Source: Lanius collurio (lineage: Eukaryota; Chordata; Aves; Passeriformes; Laniidae). From it: a stretch of 64,000 nucleotides of DNA. The notes below the pieces were generated by a model. That model saw only the letters and a list, made by a program, of their open reading frames with translations. It had not been told where the DNA came from and did not search any database. Of the stretch, positions 1 to 11,217 are shown one piece after another; the stretch's first letter is position 1; the number at the start of each line of letters is the position of its first letter. Position numbers and translations under genes: made by a program. Location of the stretch: NCBI GenBank assembly GCA_020086605.1, contig JACBWW010000015.1:22743225-22807224 (forward strand), in the 5' to 3' direction.

Positions 1-1313
1 GGGTAAAACATCATAGACACAATTCCTGCTCCCTGAAGTAATTTCTGAAAGTGATTTTATTTAATTCATTGCATTAACTGACCAATAGATCCCATTTTTT
101 AATAAAGTGCTGAATCATTCTCATGTTAAATCAAGAATGATTTTCTCTACCAGGACTAATATATGCCGTGCATCTAGTTAGTGCAGAGATCTTTAAACTT
201 TATCAAACAAAATGGTAGAATGTAGCTCCAGTTTTTGTTCTTAGTTTGTACTTTGTCTGCCAATTCACTAACAAAAAAAAAAAAAACAACCCAGAAACAA
301 ACCCAGGCTCTTTTTTTCCTTCTTGCAGAATCAGACATTTCCATAAGATGTATTATGAAACATACCTGGAGTCTTTACAATAACACTGAGCTGTTTTATG
401 TTTCTAAATCAAACCAAGGAAACTCATTAGAGCTTTTCAAAGAGCGTGAGAACAGCTCTTCAAAGAAGCATCACTAAATTCTAAATATACATATGCTTAC
501 TTCAAAAGTTCTCAGTTGAACAGACATTGGATCTTTAGAAATACTTCAGGATCTAAGCAATGTCAAGGAAAGACAAGACACAAGAAAAAGCAGAGAGGAG
601 CTTTTTCTAAGAAGTGATAGGGAGTAAGACTGAGCAGTGCAAAATTTTCAGAATAAGGACCCAGGGAAAAGAGAACTGTTCTCCCAGAGGTGAGATAAAG
701 ACTAAGATTACCTCCTAGGACTTGGGTATCCTAGGTCCAAATGTTTGGTTTTCATTACAACATACTGATGTAAAAATGAGAGGTCTCCTGTGATAGTTTT
801 GCTACTCTCCTACGAAGTTCAGTCGTACCTATCTGCACAGTCCTGATACAGAATTGCATCTTCATTAATGTCACACACAGAAACTGTCCCTAAATAGACA
901 ATCTAAGGCATTAGGGTTTGAGGGGTTTTTTGCTGTTATCATTTTCATTTGAAAGATTTTTTTTTTTTTTTGTACACTGATTTTCCCAAGCATATTCAAT
1001 ATTATGATTCCTCCTCAGCTCATTTTCAAATTAAACTAATATAGCCTCTGTGACATTCCCCCTGTGCAGCAGCTTGTGCACTGCAGTAGGAGCCATTCAC
1101 AGCCTCTGGCTCCTTCCAGGCTTAGGTTTCCAAACCATTACTCCTTGTAGTGTTCCTCATAAAGCAAATCCTGAAGTGAAACTGTATTTCCTAATAGAGG
1201 CTTCTAGCCATGTTAGAACAACTTAATGATAGCCACCCACTTACAAAAACAAAAAAAAAGAAAAAAGGGGGAAACATTTCACGTCTCTTCATAGCTGCAG
1301 TGAAGACATACTA
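1..1313. other. Unique AT-rich sequence
   Basis: No gene or repeat family is recognised apart from the A14 and T15 homopolymers. The segment 1240-1313, rich in A and G, abuts the CR1 3' end and may include its target site. Confidence 0.6.
957..971. repeat. Poly(T) tract, ~15 nt
   Basis: A homopolymer run in unique sequence upstream of the CR1 copy. A comparable A14 run lies at 273-286, A13 near 6028-6040, A16 near 19071-19086 and A12-15 near 41582-41596. None marks the end of a recognisable retroposon. Confidence 0.85.
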
Positions 1314-1329
1314 CACAGAATCCTAGAAT

Positions 1330-3200
1330 GGTCCAGCACCCTGTCCAGCTGAATATCAAACATGTCCAATGATGGGGAATCCCCTACTTTATTCCAATGG
1401 CTGATTGCTCTAATTGTGAAAAATTTTCCTCTTGTGTCCAACTGTAACCTCCCTAGGAGTAAATTGTACACATTACACCTCATCTTTTCTGTCTGACTCC
1501 TTTTAAGAAGGGACTCTCCATCCTCTTAGTAGCCATCCTTGAAATACTGGAACATACTGGAACTGGAACTTGCATCTCCCCTAAGTCTTCTTTTCTCAAG
1601 GCTGAACAAATCAAGCTCTTTCAGACTTTCCTCATATGACAAGATTTCTAGTCCTTTAATCATCCCTGCGTCCCTCCTCTGGACCCTCTCCAGCCTGTCC
1701 ACAACTTTTTGCATAGCAGGGACCATAACTCAACACAGAATTCAAAGCATGATAAGCTGAGTGGAATGGGACAATAATGATTTCTTTATCAGATTTCTTT
1801 ATTCTTTATTGTTGATGCCACCCAGTATCCTGTTGACTTTCTTTGCTGCAGCAGCACACCGTTCACTCATATTGAGCTCATCATCCATCAAGACCACCAG
1901 GTCCCTTCCCACAGAGCTGCTCCTCAGCAGAGCAGATTCCTGTTTTCCTGGGTTATGTTTTCCCAGGTACAAGACCACATGTACTTGTCAAACTTCTTAA
2001 GGTTCTTGTTAGCAAACTCTTTCAGCCTATCCAGGTCTTTCTGCCGGATGGCTCTCCCACTCAGCCTTCTACCATCAACAAACTCTGCCAGGGTACACTT
2101 GATCCCATCTTAAGGCTCACTCAGGAACATGTTAAACACTGATATAAATCCCTTTGGGACCCCACTTGTGACAGGTCATCAGTTTGAAGAGCTATTCACC
2201 ACCAACCTCTGGGTGCTGCCTGTTAGTTCCCCATTCACCACAGGGACCACTTGTCCAGACCCTTAACACACTGGCTTCTCCAGGACAGGGCTTTGGGAAG
2301 CCATATCAAAAGCCTTGGAGAAATCCAGGTAGACAATGTCTACCACTCACTCCACATCAACCAAGCAAGTTACTTTGTCCTAAAGGGCGGTCATGTCTGT
2401 CAAGTTGCCCTCGGTGAATCCATGCTGGCTCTTCCTAGTTTTGTGCTTTATCTGACTTGTGATGGCCCCCAGGAGGATGTGTTCCCTAATTTTCCCAGGG
2501 ACTGAAATAAGACTGATGTGCCTAAAATTCCCTGAATCCTTCTTTAACCCCTTCTATCAGATGGGGATCATGTTAGCCTTTTTCCAGTCTTCTGGGACAT
2601 CTCCCAATATCCACAACCACTCAGAGATTATGGAGAGCAGCCTCCCAGTGCTCTCAGACAACTCTCTTAACACCTTCAGGGGACAATGCCAGGGCCCGTT
2701 GATCACTGGGGGCCAAGCCCCTGTCACAGATCACGTTTGAACTCTTCCTTCACTAACAGTGGGTCTGTGTTTGCATCAGCCTGGGGTTTTGTTCCCAAGG
2801 CCTGGGGCCCAACAGTGCTGGTAAAGACAGAGCTGGAGAAAGCATCAAGAACCTTTGCCTTTTCAGTCTCATTGGTGACTAATTCCCCTCTGCTGTTTAA
2901 CATCACGCCAGTATTTCCCTCCTCTTTCTGCTCGGTGTTTACATATCTGAAGAACACTTTATTGTGGTTTTTGACATCTCTGGCCAATTTCGACTTGAAC
3001 TGAGTCTTTGGTTTTCTGATTGCATCTCTGCGTACCCTGGGAGTGCCCTTGTAGTTCTCAAGGGGTATTGTCTCCTTTTCCATCTCTGATACACATCCCT
3101 TGGTTTTGAGCACACTCGGAAGGTCACAGTGAAGCCAAGGGGGTCTCTTGCTCCACGTACTTCCCTGTCTTTAAAGGGGATGAAATGTTTTTCTGCTTCC
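1330..3200 (-). pseudogene. CR1 ORF2 linker, reverse transcriptase and C-terminus, broken
   Basis: This is the remnant of the CR1 reverse transcriptase. The linker (about 2724-3113) reads RRDAIRKPKTQFKSKLARDV and, further on, GELVTNETEKAKVLDAF. The palm domain shows GFTEGNLTDMTAL followed by an in-frame TAG (2380-2382) and a TGA (2347-2349), both before VYLDFSKAFD (2305-2334). The next blocks are SGVPKG (about 2145-2168) and FVDG (2071-2082) at the place of the catalytic FADD box. The second catalytic aspartate is therefore lost. The C-terminal part (1330-1726) keeps VDRLERVQRRDAGMIKGLE and NLLLGRLQLDTRGKFFTIRA, with PSLDMFDIQLDRVLDH just before the element's 3' tail. It is dead by several independent lesions and shows no sign of purifying selection. 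Confidence 0.9.
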
Positions 3201-3229
3201 AGGGGAATATTACTGAAAAAACTCCCAGC

Positions 3230-3905
3230 ACTCACTAGCTCCTTTATCCCTCCATGGAAACTTTCCATGGAATCCTTCCCATCTGAGCAAGCTGAGTTTC
3301 CTCTTCTGAAAATCTAAAACCTTTTCCTTAACCCTAGCCTTCAGTATGATCAGCAGGACCCCAAAATCCACAATATTGTGATCACTGCAGCCAAGGCTAT
3401 CATTAACTGAGATATCACAAAGCAGTTTTTCCTGGTTGGTGAGTAACAACTCCAGCAGTGCCTCATTCCTGGTTGGCACATTTAACATTTGTGTGAGAAA
3501 ACAGTCCTCTATGCATTCCAGAAACTTGATGGATGATGTGTAAGCTGCTGCACAGTTCTTCCAGCAAATGTCTGGGTAGGTTATGTCGCCCGTAAGAACC
3601 AGGTTGTGTTGACCCAAAGCTTGCTTAAGTGACCCAAATATCGCTTTGTTGATTTTATAGTCTTAGTTTGGAAGTCAGTGGCAGATGCATACTGTAAGAT
3701 TCCCCTCCAGAGGCATTCCATAGGGCTAGAATTATCATAGTTCACTTCCATACATTCAAGAGTCTCCTTTAACAAAGGGCACAACTCCTCCTTCTCCTCT
3801 CTTTCCCTGCCTGTCTTTGCAAAACAGCTTATAGCCATCCATTGTGGTCCTCCAGTCACACCAGTTGTCCCCATCGTGTTTCAGTTATTCCTATGATATC
3901 CTAAC
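3230..3905 (-). pseudogene. CR1 ORF2 endonuclease domain, broken
   Basis: This is the remnant of the APE-type endonuclease that opens CR1 ORF2. The visible order is DIIGITET, then after a frame change DNWCDWRTTMDGYKLFCKDRQGKR, then LECMEVNYDNSSPMECLW, then LVLTGDITYPDICW, then LECIEDCFLTQMLNVPTRNEALLELLLTN, then SLGCSDHNIVDF. The SDH motif (3378-3386) is intact. The GDFN motif usual in CR1 reads GDIT here, so the conserved Asn is replaced by Thr. At least one frameshift separates the DIIGITET segment (3877-3900) from MDGYKLF, and further changes separate the segment around LECMEV from the 3210-3617 frame. The alignment is against remembered family motifs, not a database search. The domain cannot be functional as read. 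Confidence 0.88.
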
Positions 3906-6181
3906 TTCTGCTCTTGAGGAAAAGGACCTGTATTACACATCCAGATTGCAAGCAGCTCTGTGCAAGCACAACACTGACCAAACAATTTAGCTAACTCTTC
4001 AGTGAGGGCATCAGTTTCAAGGACTTTGATCAAATCCTGATGGGAAGGAAAATATCTGCACAACAAGCTGTTCTAACATACAAAGGTGAAAGTGGTCAAA
4101 TCTCATCTTACAAAAAAGTAGAAGAAAAAAGACACAAAAGGCACAGTTGCAATGCTCCCTTTGTTACCTAGGAAAGTGGAAAAATTTCAAAATTTCCATG
4201 TATGCAAATCAGGACATTACATCAAAATCTGGGGCTGGATTTGAGCTGACAATTAATCACCTATTATTCATCCCATCTTTTGCAAACAGCTTGATATATT
4301 ATATTATTCTGCTGTACAAAAAATACCTGCCATGTATTTTCACATCTAATATATTGAAAATTGAGTATCTTCTTATGCAAGAAAGAAGGCGCATGCATGA
4401 ATACAGCTGCAAGTTCTTAATCTCAATTAGCTTTACACAACTCATGTTTTATATAATTTTCTTCCTCCCCTATTCATTATCACTGATTCCTTTCCCTTCC
4501 ACTTTATTTTGCCTGATTTTTCATCTAACACTTTCACTGATCTCTATAGCAGGGACTACAGCATATATTAAAATAAAGTCTGGGCTCTGCAGCACTGTAT
4601 TCTGAGTCACACAAAGCCTTTGCATCTTTAAAAGATGAAGGAGCATGTACCAGAGAATATGAAATCTCAGCCATGTATAAACAAGTACAGATGGTGCCTG
4701 CCAAAGATTTACTGATCTACTAGAAGGCACTCTGAATATAAGTAAAAGCTACAGAGATGGAGAACTGGTGGTCCTCCACATCTGGCCCAGCTGTCAAACT
4801 CACCACACACTCTCACAGGTTTTGTTCAAAAGCAATTCCAGGGGAATGAGCCTAGAGGTCAAATCCATCTTGTACTTGCCTGAATAAACCTTCCCCCTTT
4901 TTGTGACCTCCAGCCACTGGGATTAACCGACAGTTTCAAAGATGGGACATTGTCCAAACCCAAAGGAAGCCAAAGAGGATCCTTTCAGGCCCAACACAGG
5001 TACTATCTGATGCTCGAAGCAGCAAGCATCATGTAAATATTAACAGCACAGACTCCAAAGTCAACATCAATTTTGATACCCTTTTCAAAGCTGCATGGTA
5101 AAATCCCGTAGGTGCTATTGCAATCTAGGAAATTCAAGAAGGGCATAACCTCTTCTGTTGTTTCTGTTACTATTATTAACGACTGATCACCCAAAGCACA
5201 TTGCACTGAATAGAAAAGTCACTTGAGCAGGTTTTCATACATATGTATTTATGTATTTAAAATTTCTGCAGATCTACCAGTGTCAAATTATATTATGCTA
5301 TACTAGAAACTAAAATAATTCACTTACTGGCACAGGCAATGCAGTTAAACATCCCAGTAAATATCTGTTGTTGATCAGGAGCACAGGGCTCCTTACTGAA
5401 GCTTTTTTAATCTTTTAATGTTAAACACAGGCTCAACTATAAGTTAAGAGTAAAACTTGCATTTCTCATGCAGCTATTTTACATATTCACAAAAAGCAAA
5501 GAAAAATTGGTATTTTTGCTTCAGCAAATTACTCTAGTAATTCCATTTCTTGACTGTGGCCAGCTGGGAAGTGCTGAATTCAGTCCAAACTCTGCTGTTA
5601 ATGATCACTCAGAGGCCATGCTACTTTCCATGATGCTCTCAGCAATTATGTGTCTGGTCTCAAATAGCAACATATAAAAATAACAGTCTCGGGACCCTGC
5701 CCAGATTCTGCCTGGAAACTTTTACTGTTAAAAGACTTCCCATTAGTGAAAGATTTGGCCAGGCAGGAAGATGACTCACTAATGGCCAGCCTCACCAGAG
5801 CCCAAATCAGAAAGATGACTGCATGCTAGCTGCACTAGAATACATAAATCTGAACTCACCTGAGCTAGCAAATTGCCAAAAAGTAAACAGTAGTGCTTTT
5901 GTTCAGCCTTAAAAGAAGCAGAGACATCTGTGTCCAAGCACATGGTCCTGTAATACAGCAGAGACCAGCAGGACTGTTCTTTCCTGATGGACAAGAGCTA
6001 AGCACATACTTCTCCACAGCACCAGGAAAAAAAAAAAAAGGCACTGCCCAGAGCAGGTGCTCTTCCGATAGCAGAGGAAGTTACAATTTTAGCAAACTAT
6101 CAAAAGGCCTCGCAGTTGAACTTTACTGCTTAGCTCCTGCAATTAGCAGACCCAGAAACAACCTGCTGGCTCTCCACCAGC

Positions 6182-6241
6182 AGGAAATACATTACAGACT
6201 AAGGAAATACATTACAGACTAAGGAAATACATTACAGAATG
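6182..6241. repeat. 20-bp tandem repeat, three copies
   Basis: The unit AGGAAATACATTACAGACTA occurs twice perfectly (6182-6201, 6202-6221). A third copy matches for its first 17 bases before diverging. It is a young-looking minisatellite seed with no gene around it, and copy number is likely to vary between individuals. Confidence 0.95.
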
Positions 6242-9200
6242 CAAACTGGCAGATCATGACCTTGGAAAGGAGGAGAACACCACTTCAAACTCAGCTGCAT
6301 GCATCTCCTTGCTCCCTCATCACGTTTCCAACCCACATCACACATCCCCACCAGCACCTTGCCACAAAAGACTTTTTTAATATCTTCACCATCTTGGGTG
6401 GCCACCTTATATCCATTCACTAAATGCAAGCTATTTTCAAGTACAGTTATGTCAATCACACTGTAAAAACAAAGCTACAGCCAGAACATCTGCGTCTGTG
6501 TCATCACTCTATGTATGTCTAAATTAATCCATGGTCATTTCAAACAGGAAGTCTCTATGTTTTCCTTAAATTAACACTGAGAATCTCAACCTCTCACTTA
6601 ACTTTTCCTTGTAAACATCCTCTTAGTAATGTTCAAGGGAATCTCCCTTCACCTGCTTGCATACTTGAAGGAATTCTGCAACAAGTTAATTACCTAGGAG
6701 GTCCTCTATCATTCTACCAAAGTCTGTAACCAATTATATATACACATAAACACACCAACACATGCACAAAAGTGCACACATCGACTACTGCAACTTAACC
6801 ACTTATCCACTTAACCACTTCTTCTTTTAAAACAAATTCATTTCTTTTGGTGAAGGAGACTGTATGAATCACTGCTGTAAGCCCATTGACAGAATCCTTA
6901 GCCGACACTTACTCAATTGAATAAAAATGTAGAGACCAATAGATGTCGAAAGTAGAATAGTAAAGAACATAATTGTCTCAGGTCCTTTTTCCTTAGTCCT
7001 CCTAAATCATAGCAGCACAATTTGTTGCTCCAGTTTGTCTATCAAACTATCAGATCCATCTGAGATCATTTTAAGCTGTGCATTGTTATAGTTCATAGAC
7101 TGAAGAAGCTGCAAACAAACACAAATCTTTATATTAAGTTATTAGAGTTATTTCATTTTAAGTTGCTTATCACTTCTAGCATGAGGACTCAATTATCCAA
7201 GCATTTTCCTATTCCTAAAGGCATACTGTGCTCTCTTTGAGGGTCCCCACATGAATGTTACATGAAAGAAGCAAGCAAGCAGCAAGAAAATATATGGACC
7301 AGAGTGTGCCCAACCATTTCTAAATGCTCATGTTCTGAAAAAAATAAGCAGAAAGCTTAGATATATATATTGCTTCTGGCAGAAATGCTTCATTAAAAAT
7401 AACCCACAAAAGTGAAACAGGATCAATGATTTCTTGCTGAAAAATAAGTCTTAAACATTAATTCTTCAGGCCTTTTGCTGAAAACCTCACCTTTAAAATT
7501 TCTGCACTGCACATAAATGAAGCTTGGCTTCTGTCATAAGACTAAAACAAGGCAGGGTTACTTGAAACTCCAACTCTCCCAAAAGATTTTGTTAGGGTTT
7601 TTTTGTTTATTTGTAAGTCTATCAGTCTGCTTACTTCTTGTCTTCACTCTAAATATATGTCCTCTTAACTGGATTCCCACCATGACTGTGGGTTTTAACT
7701 TAAATCAAGCCCTTCATTTCTGCATGTGACATTTCCCTCTGTTCATTGTTCTTTCTAGCTTTTTATACTAATCTGCAACCCCTTCAACAACCCGCATTTT
7801 TTAAAGTCTGGAGTACAAAAAAATCTGCATTCAGTCACTGAGTTAATTCTGCTAATACCAGCATAAATTCTGCTTTAAAGGTGTCCTACACATGCAGTGA
7901 ACACAGCACTAGCTTAAAATCACAGAAGTCCAAGAGGTTTTGACATAGGACTCAAAAGGAGGAGCACCGCTGCCCTACAGCATTTATCAAATTTGTTTAG
8001 TACCGTTCTCACTCTCTGCAGCTCTCTCACCATCACCCAATAGCTTTATAACCACATCTATTTCAAATCTTTGTCCTATGGTTTTTTTCCCTCACCTTGG
8101 TCTTTTCAATCCTACTCTGGTAAGGATTTCATATTATTTTTTGTCAAACAGTGTTGCTGTTTCACCATGACTCAGTTGCAAAGCTGTTAGATAAATTTGA
8201 AAATGTTGTTAAATATTTTTCAAAACCAAAACAAAACACCAAACTTCTGCTCTTGAAGTCTTTGTATTTTCCCCAAATGCCCAGTGATATTTCTCTGTTT
8301 TATTCATTCTTCTCTGCATTTATTTCCAGTTCTACAAAGATCATGTCCAATCACCTAGTTTCTACCTTGTTTCTTTTTCTGAGATGCACTAACAAGTGAA
8401 CAAGTGATAAAGAAAATTTTGAACTTATAGACCAAACAAAACATCTGTTAGTGCTTTAGAAGAAGTCCCACCATCTGCTCATTTCAAATAATATCATACT
8501 TCATACCAATAAAATTAATTGTGTAAAGTAATTTCAGCCTTTTAAAATAACAATCAGTCCCAGAGTATTCACTCTGTGCTGCTCACAGAGTATTTTAATA
8601 TACCATGCTGTAAATAAAATATTGTTTTCCATATAAATTGATGGTGGTCTTTAAAAAGATGTCATTATCTCCCTCTTTTGACTGGATTACTCTTCTCAAT
8701 TTTTTAAAATGTCATACACGTTTCAGCAGTGATTTCTTGAAAAGGTTTATTACTGCATAAGGTTTAATTTCAACAAGGACACTGCACTAGAGAGAAAAAA
8801 AAAGGAAAAGGTGCTGAGTGAAGAAAGACATGAAAGAATCTATTATCTAAAAACATAATGAGAGAGGGTTGAAAACACAGTCCTGGTTATACATTTCAAA
8901 GCAGAAAATGTGATTTACAATGATAAATATTTTTAAGTATCTTTTTAGGGTGAATTTTCAGCAAAAAACCCCTCTGAAATTAAAATTCAACACAAAATTA
9001 AATGAAAGTCAAGGAAATAAACCAAACAGAAAAATAATTCTCCTGAGCATCTGCTGAAACTCTGAATTTAAGCTTTCATATTGAAGGTTGGGATAAAAGC
9101 CAGGTTGGATTAACAGCTGTTAAAACTCAAATAATTTTAAGATGAGAAATTATACAATAAATACAACTTGAAATAAGAAAATGCATAGCCCAGAAACCCT

Positions 9201-9540
9201 ATATTGTTGGGAAAATACCAAATAATTTTATCCCAACTACAATTGCTCATGAAACAGTATCAAAAGAAATAACAGACAAAATTCTTTGAGATTAATCAGT
9301 AATAGTATGCTTTGTCTTTGAAACTGTATCCTTAACATCAATTGACAAGCAGGTGAATAAGAAGTGAGAATGCAACTAGATTTCAATAGTCTTGAATCAC
9401 TTTTTTCCCTTTTAGATTGTCCTACCTGTACATCACCAAGAGAGAAAAGAAAAGGAAGCACATCATACGCTGTGCTTGCAAAGTGCTTTGGGCTTTGTTC
9501 AGTTTTCTGAGGGGGTTTAACCCTTTTTTTTCATTTGGGA

Positions 9541-9582
9541 TTTTCCCCCTCTTTTCCTTCCTTTTTTTCCCCCCCCCTTTCT
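9541..9582. repeat. 42-nt pure pyrimidine tract
   Basis: An uninterrupted run of C and T includes a C run of about ten near its end. Such homopurine-homopyrimidine tracts can adopt triplex structure and are often miscalled in assemblies. There is no 3' splice site context with a recognisable exon behind it. Confidence 0.9.
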
Positions 9583-10375
9583 AAGAGCCCTTGTTGGAAT
9601 GGCCTTTTTGGGCAGGTGGGTGGATGAGTATTGCCAACTCTCTTTTGCTGACAGTTTATTTGGTCACAAACAAAGTACTGCACCAGCAATACATGCATGG
9701 CTTAAAAATATAAAGCTATTATTTATTTATGAGCACACACAAGACAGCAAGTTGAAGACTTGCTGGGCTATTCACTACCCTGATGAGAAAATCAAAGCAT
9801 TTCTGCCAGCCAGGCAGACCCAAGCTCAGACCCAAGGTCATTCTCTGGAGCTCCCTGGAGCAGATACCCTGTGTGACCAAGCTGCCACCCCTCTACCACG
9901 TCTGCTAGCCCCAAGGACCCGACTGGCTCACAGCTACATCTGCTGACCTTCAACCAGCCTCTCCTATTTCTTTATTTATTTTCCTTATACTTTTCCACAC
10001 TGATTCTTCTCGCAATTCTGTGAGGTATTAACAAGCCTCATCTCTACAACTCTGTCTCTGCCTGTAATTTTACCCCTTTTTTCTTCCTTTTTTTTTTTTA
10101 CAGGCTGTCTCACTGCTTTTTATTATAACTTAACAACTTTCTCAGACATCTGAGCCCAAGCTACTGAGCTGGGCTGTATTTGAGCAAGACCTTGGATCCC
10201 CAGAAGACTCATAGCTGAATGGGGTAGTTCAGAAAGAAGTTCCAGGGCAGACACAGGCAGAGGGAGTTACAGTGTATAGAGAAATCAATACTACAGGAAT
10301 AAAACTGTCATTTTTGCACAAGCATCTCCATCCAGCCTAAGCCAGAAATAAAAATACCTCAAATGTTGCATTGGA

Positions 10376-10474
10376 GAAAAAAACCCAACAAATTAACCCA
10401 ACAAAACCAAATCAACCAACGCAACACACTACAAACCAAACGAAAAACCCACCCAACAGTTAAAATCCCCAAAC
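10376..10474 (+). repeat. A/C-biased low-complexity tract
   Basis: About 100 bases consist almost only of A and C on the plus strand, with CCAACAAA and ACCAAA-like steps and only scattered T or G. The pattern fits a degenerated poly(A) or (AAAC)n-like simple repeat, which is common in bird DNA. The short open frame across it is a composition artefact. Confidence 0.8.
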
Positions 10475-11074
10475 ACTGCCTAGGCTTACATGTACTGCAT
10501 GTGTACTTAAGCTTCAAATTTCAGCATTTATTAAGTTATGAAACTTGCTTGCCAAAACAATGTGCCACAGCGGACTGATACCCCCCCTCACCAGTAAGAA
10601 GACCAGAAGACTTTTGCCCTTCAGCAATGTCAGTACAATATCAGACATTACAATGCTATTTGTCACCTTACCCTGATTGTTTATCACTGAAAAAGTAATC
10701 TCAGACACATTTTGTAGTATTACGAAACCCCAATGTTAGACAAAGAGTTAATACAAGGATTTTAGAAGAGCATTTTTTACCCTTCCTCATGACCGCATTC
10801 TTAGTTGAAAATTGGGTTAAATCTTTGGAGCATCTGTTTGGATTTGCTAGAAATCACATTTCTCTTCTCTTATTATTTAATCTTTATTTTAATCTTTAGC
10901 ATTCCACTGCCCTTTTGCCCTGTAAACCCCCTTACCATTGCATACCAAAGCTCTTGGGGTACCTTACAGGCTATGTGATAAATCCCATTTCTCAATGTGT
11001 CGTCAGGATACTTTGGTTCCACTTACTTAGACAAATCAAGTCTCACTCTGTGCTTTAATACACCCTTACATTTG

Positions 11075-11217
11075 GGGAGTTATTGTTCAGTTGGCTGGAC
11101 CGTGGTATTGATAATGCCGTGGTTGTGGGTTTGATGCCTGTATGGGCCGTTCACTTAAGAGCTGGATCAAGGATCCTTGTGGGTCCCTTCCAACTTGCAA
11201 TACTCTGTGATTCTGTC
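11075..11217 (+). mobile_element. tRNA-Ile-derived SINE with CR1-type tail (TguSINE1-like)
   Basis: The first ~74 bases resemble a tRNA-Ile: TTGTTCAGTTGG (11083-11094) fits the RNA polymerase III A box, and GGTTTGATGCC (11128-11138) fits the B box GGTTCGANNCC with its CpG decayed. The head ends in TATGGGCC like the tRNA 3' arm. The body continues TTCACTTAAGAGCTGGAT, then GGATCCTTGTGGGTCCCTTC and CAACTTGC, and closes with CTCTGTGATTCTGTC, the CR1-type 8-bp unit. This arrangement matches TguSINE1 of songbirds, which is thought to be moved by CR1 enzymes. The anticodon position and both boxes carry substitutions, so it is an old copy and not a working tRNA gene. Target-site duplications are not obvious. 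Length is close to full for the family. Confidence 0.82.

Larger units (their letters stand above)
1314..3905 (-). mobile_element. Degenerate 5'-truncated CR1 LINE (non-LTR retrotransposon)
   Basis: CR1 is the main LINE family of birds and other sauropsids. Its ORF2 protein nicks target DNA and reverse-transcribes its own RNA. Read on the minus strand, this copy runs in family order. An endonuclease part carries DIIGITET (3877-3900), MDGYKLF (near 3842) and PDICW (near 3565). A linker reads LARDVKNHNKVFFRYV. The reverse transcriptase carries VYLDFSKAFD (2305-2334). The C-terminal segment reads LERVQRR..LSYEESLKELDLFSLEKRRLRGD, then GRLQLDTRGKFFT and SHWNK. The 3' end is placed at 1314 because two 8-bp units, ATTCTAGG and ATTCTGTG on the minus strand (1314-1329), match the usual CR1 terminal repeat. 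The 5' end lies at the start of the endonuclease, so ORF1 and the 5' UTR are missing; that edge is good to roughly 50-100 bp. Stops and frame changes throughout show an old, inactive copy. The subfamily is not resolved; the protein-level divergence suggests an ancient one. Confidence 0.93.
3906..11074. other. Noncoding AT-rich sequence
   Basis: Holds the 20-bp tandem trimer, the pyrimidine tract and the A/C tract listed separately. The longest open frame (4147-4605 plus, 152 codons) starts on TTG, is hydrophobic because of T-richness and matches nothing. An ATG-initiated frame of 115 codons at 9599-9946 is likewise unrecognised. Confidence 0.6.

Noticed and set aside
2184..2740. Plus-strand open frames within 1539-3317
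   Set aside because: They are antisense shadows of the minus-strand CR1 ORF2 remnant.
4147..4605. 152-codon hydrophobic open frame that could look like a membrane protein
   Set aside because: It opens on TTG. Apparent membrane segments follow from TTT/ATT-rich sequence. No similarity recognised.
11075..11148. A tRNA-Ile gene
   Set aside because: The tRNA-like part has substitutions in both internal boxes and continues directly into a SINE body and CR1-type tail.
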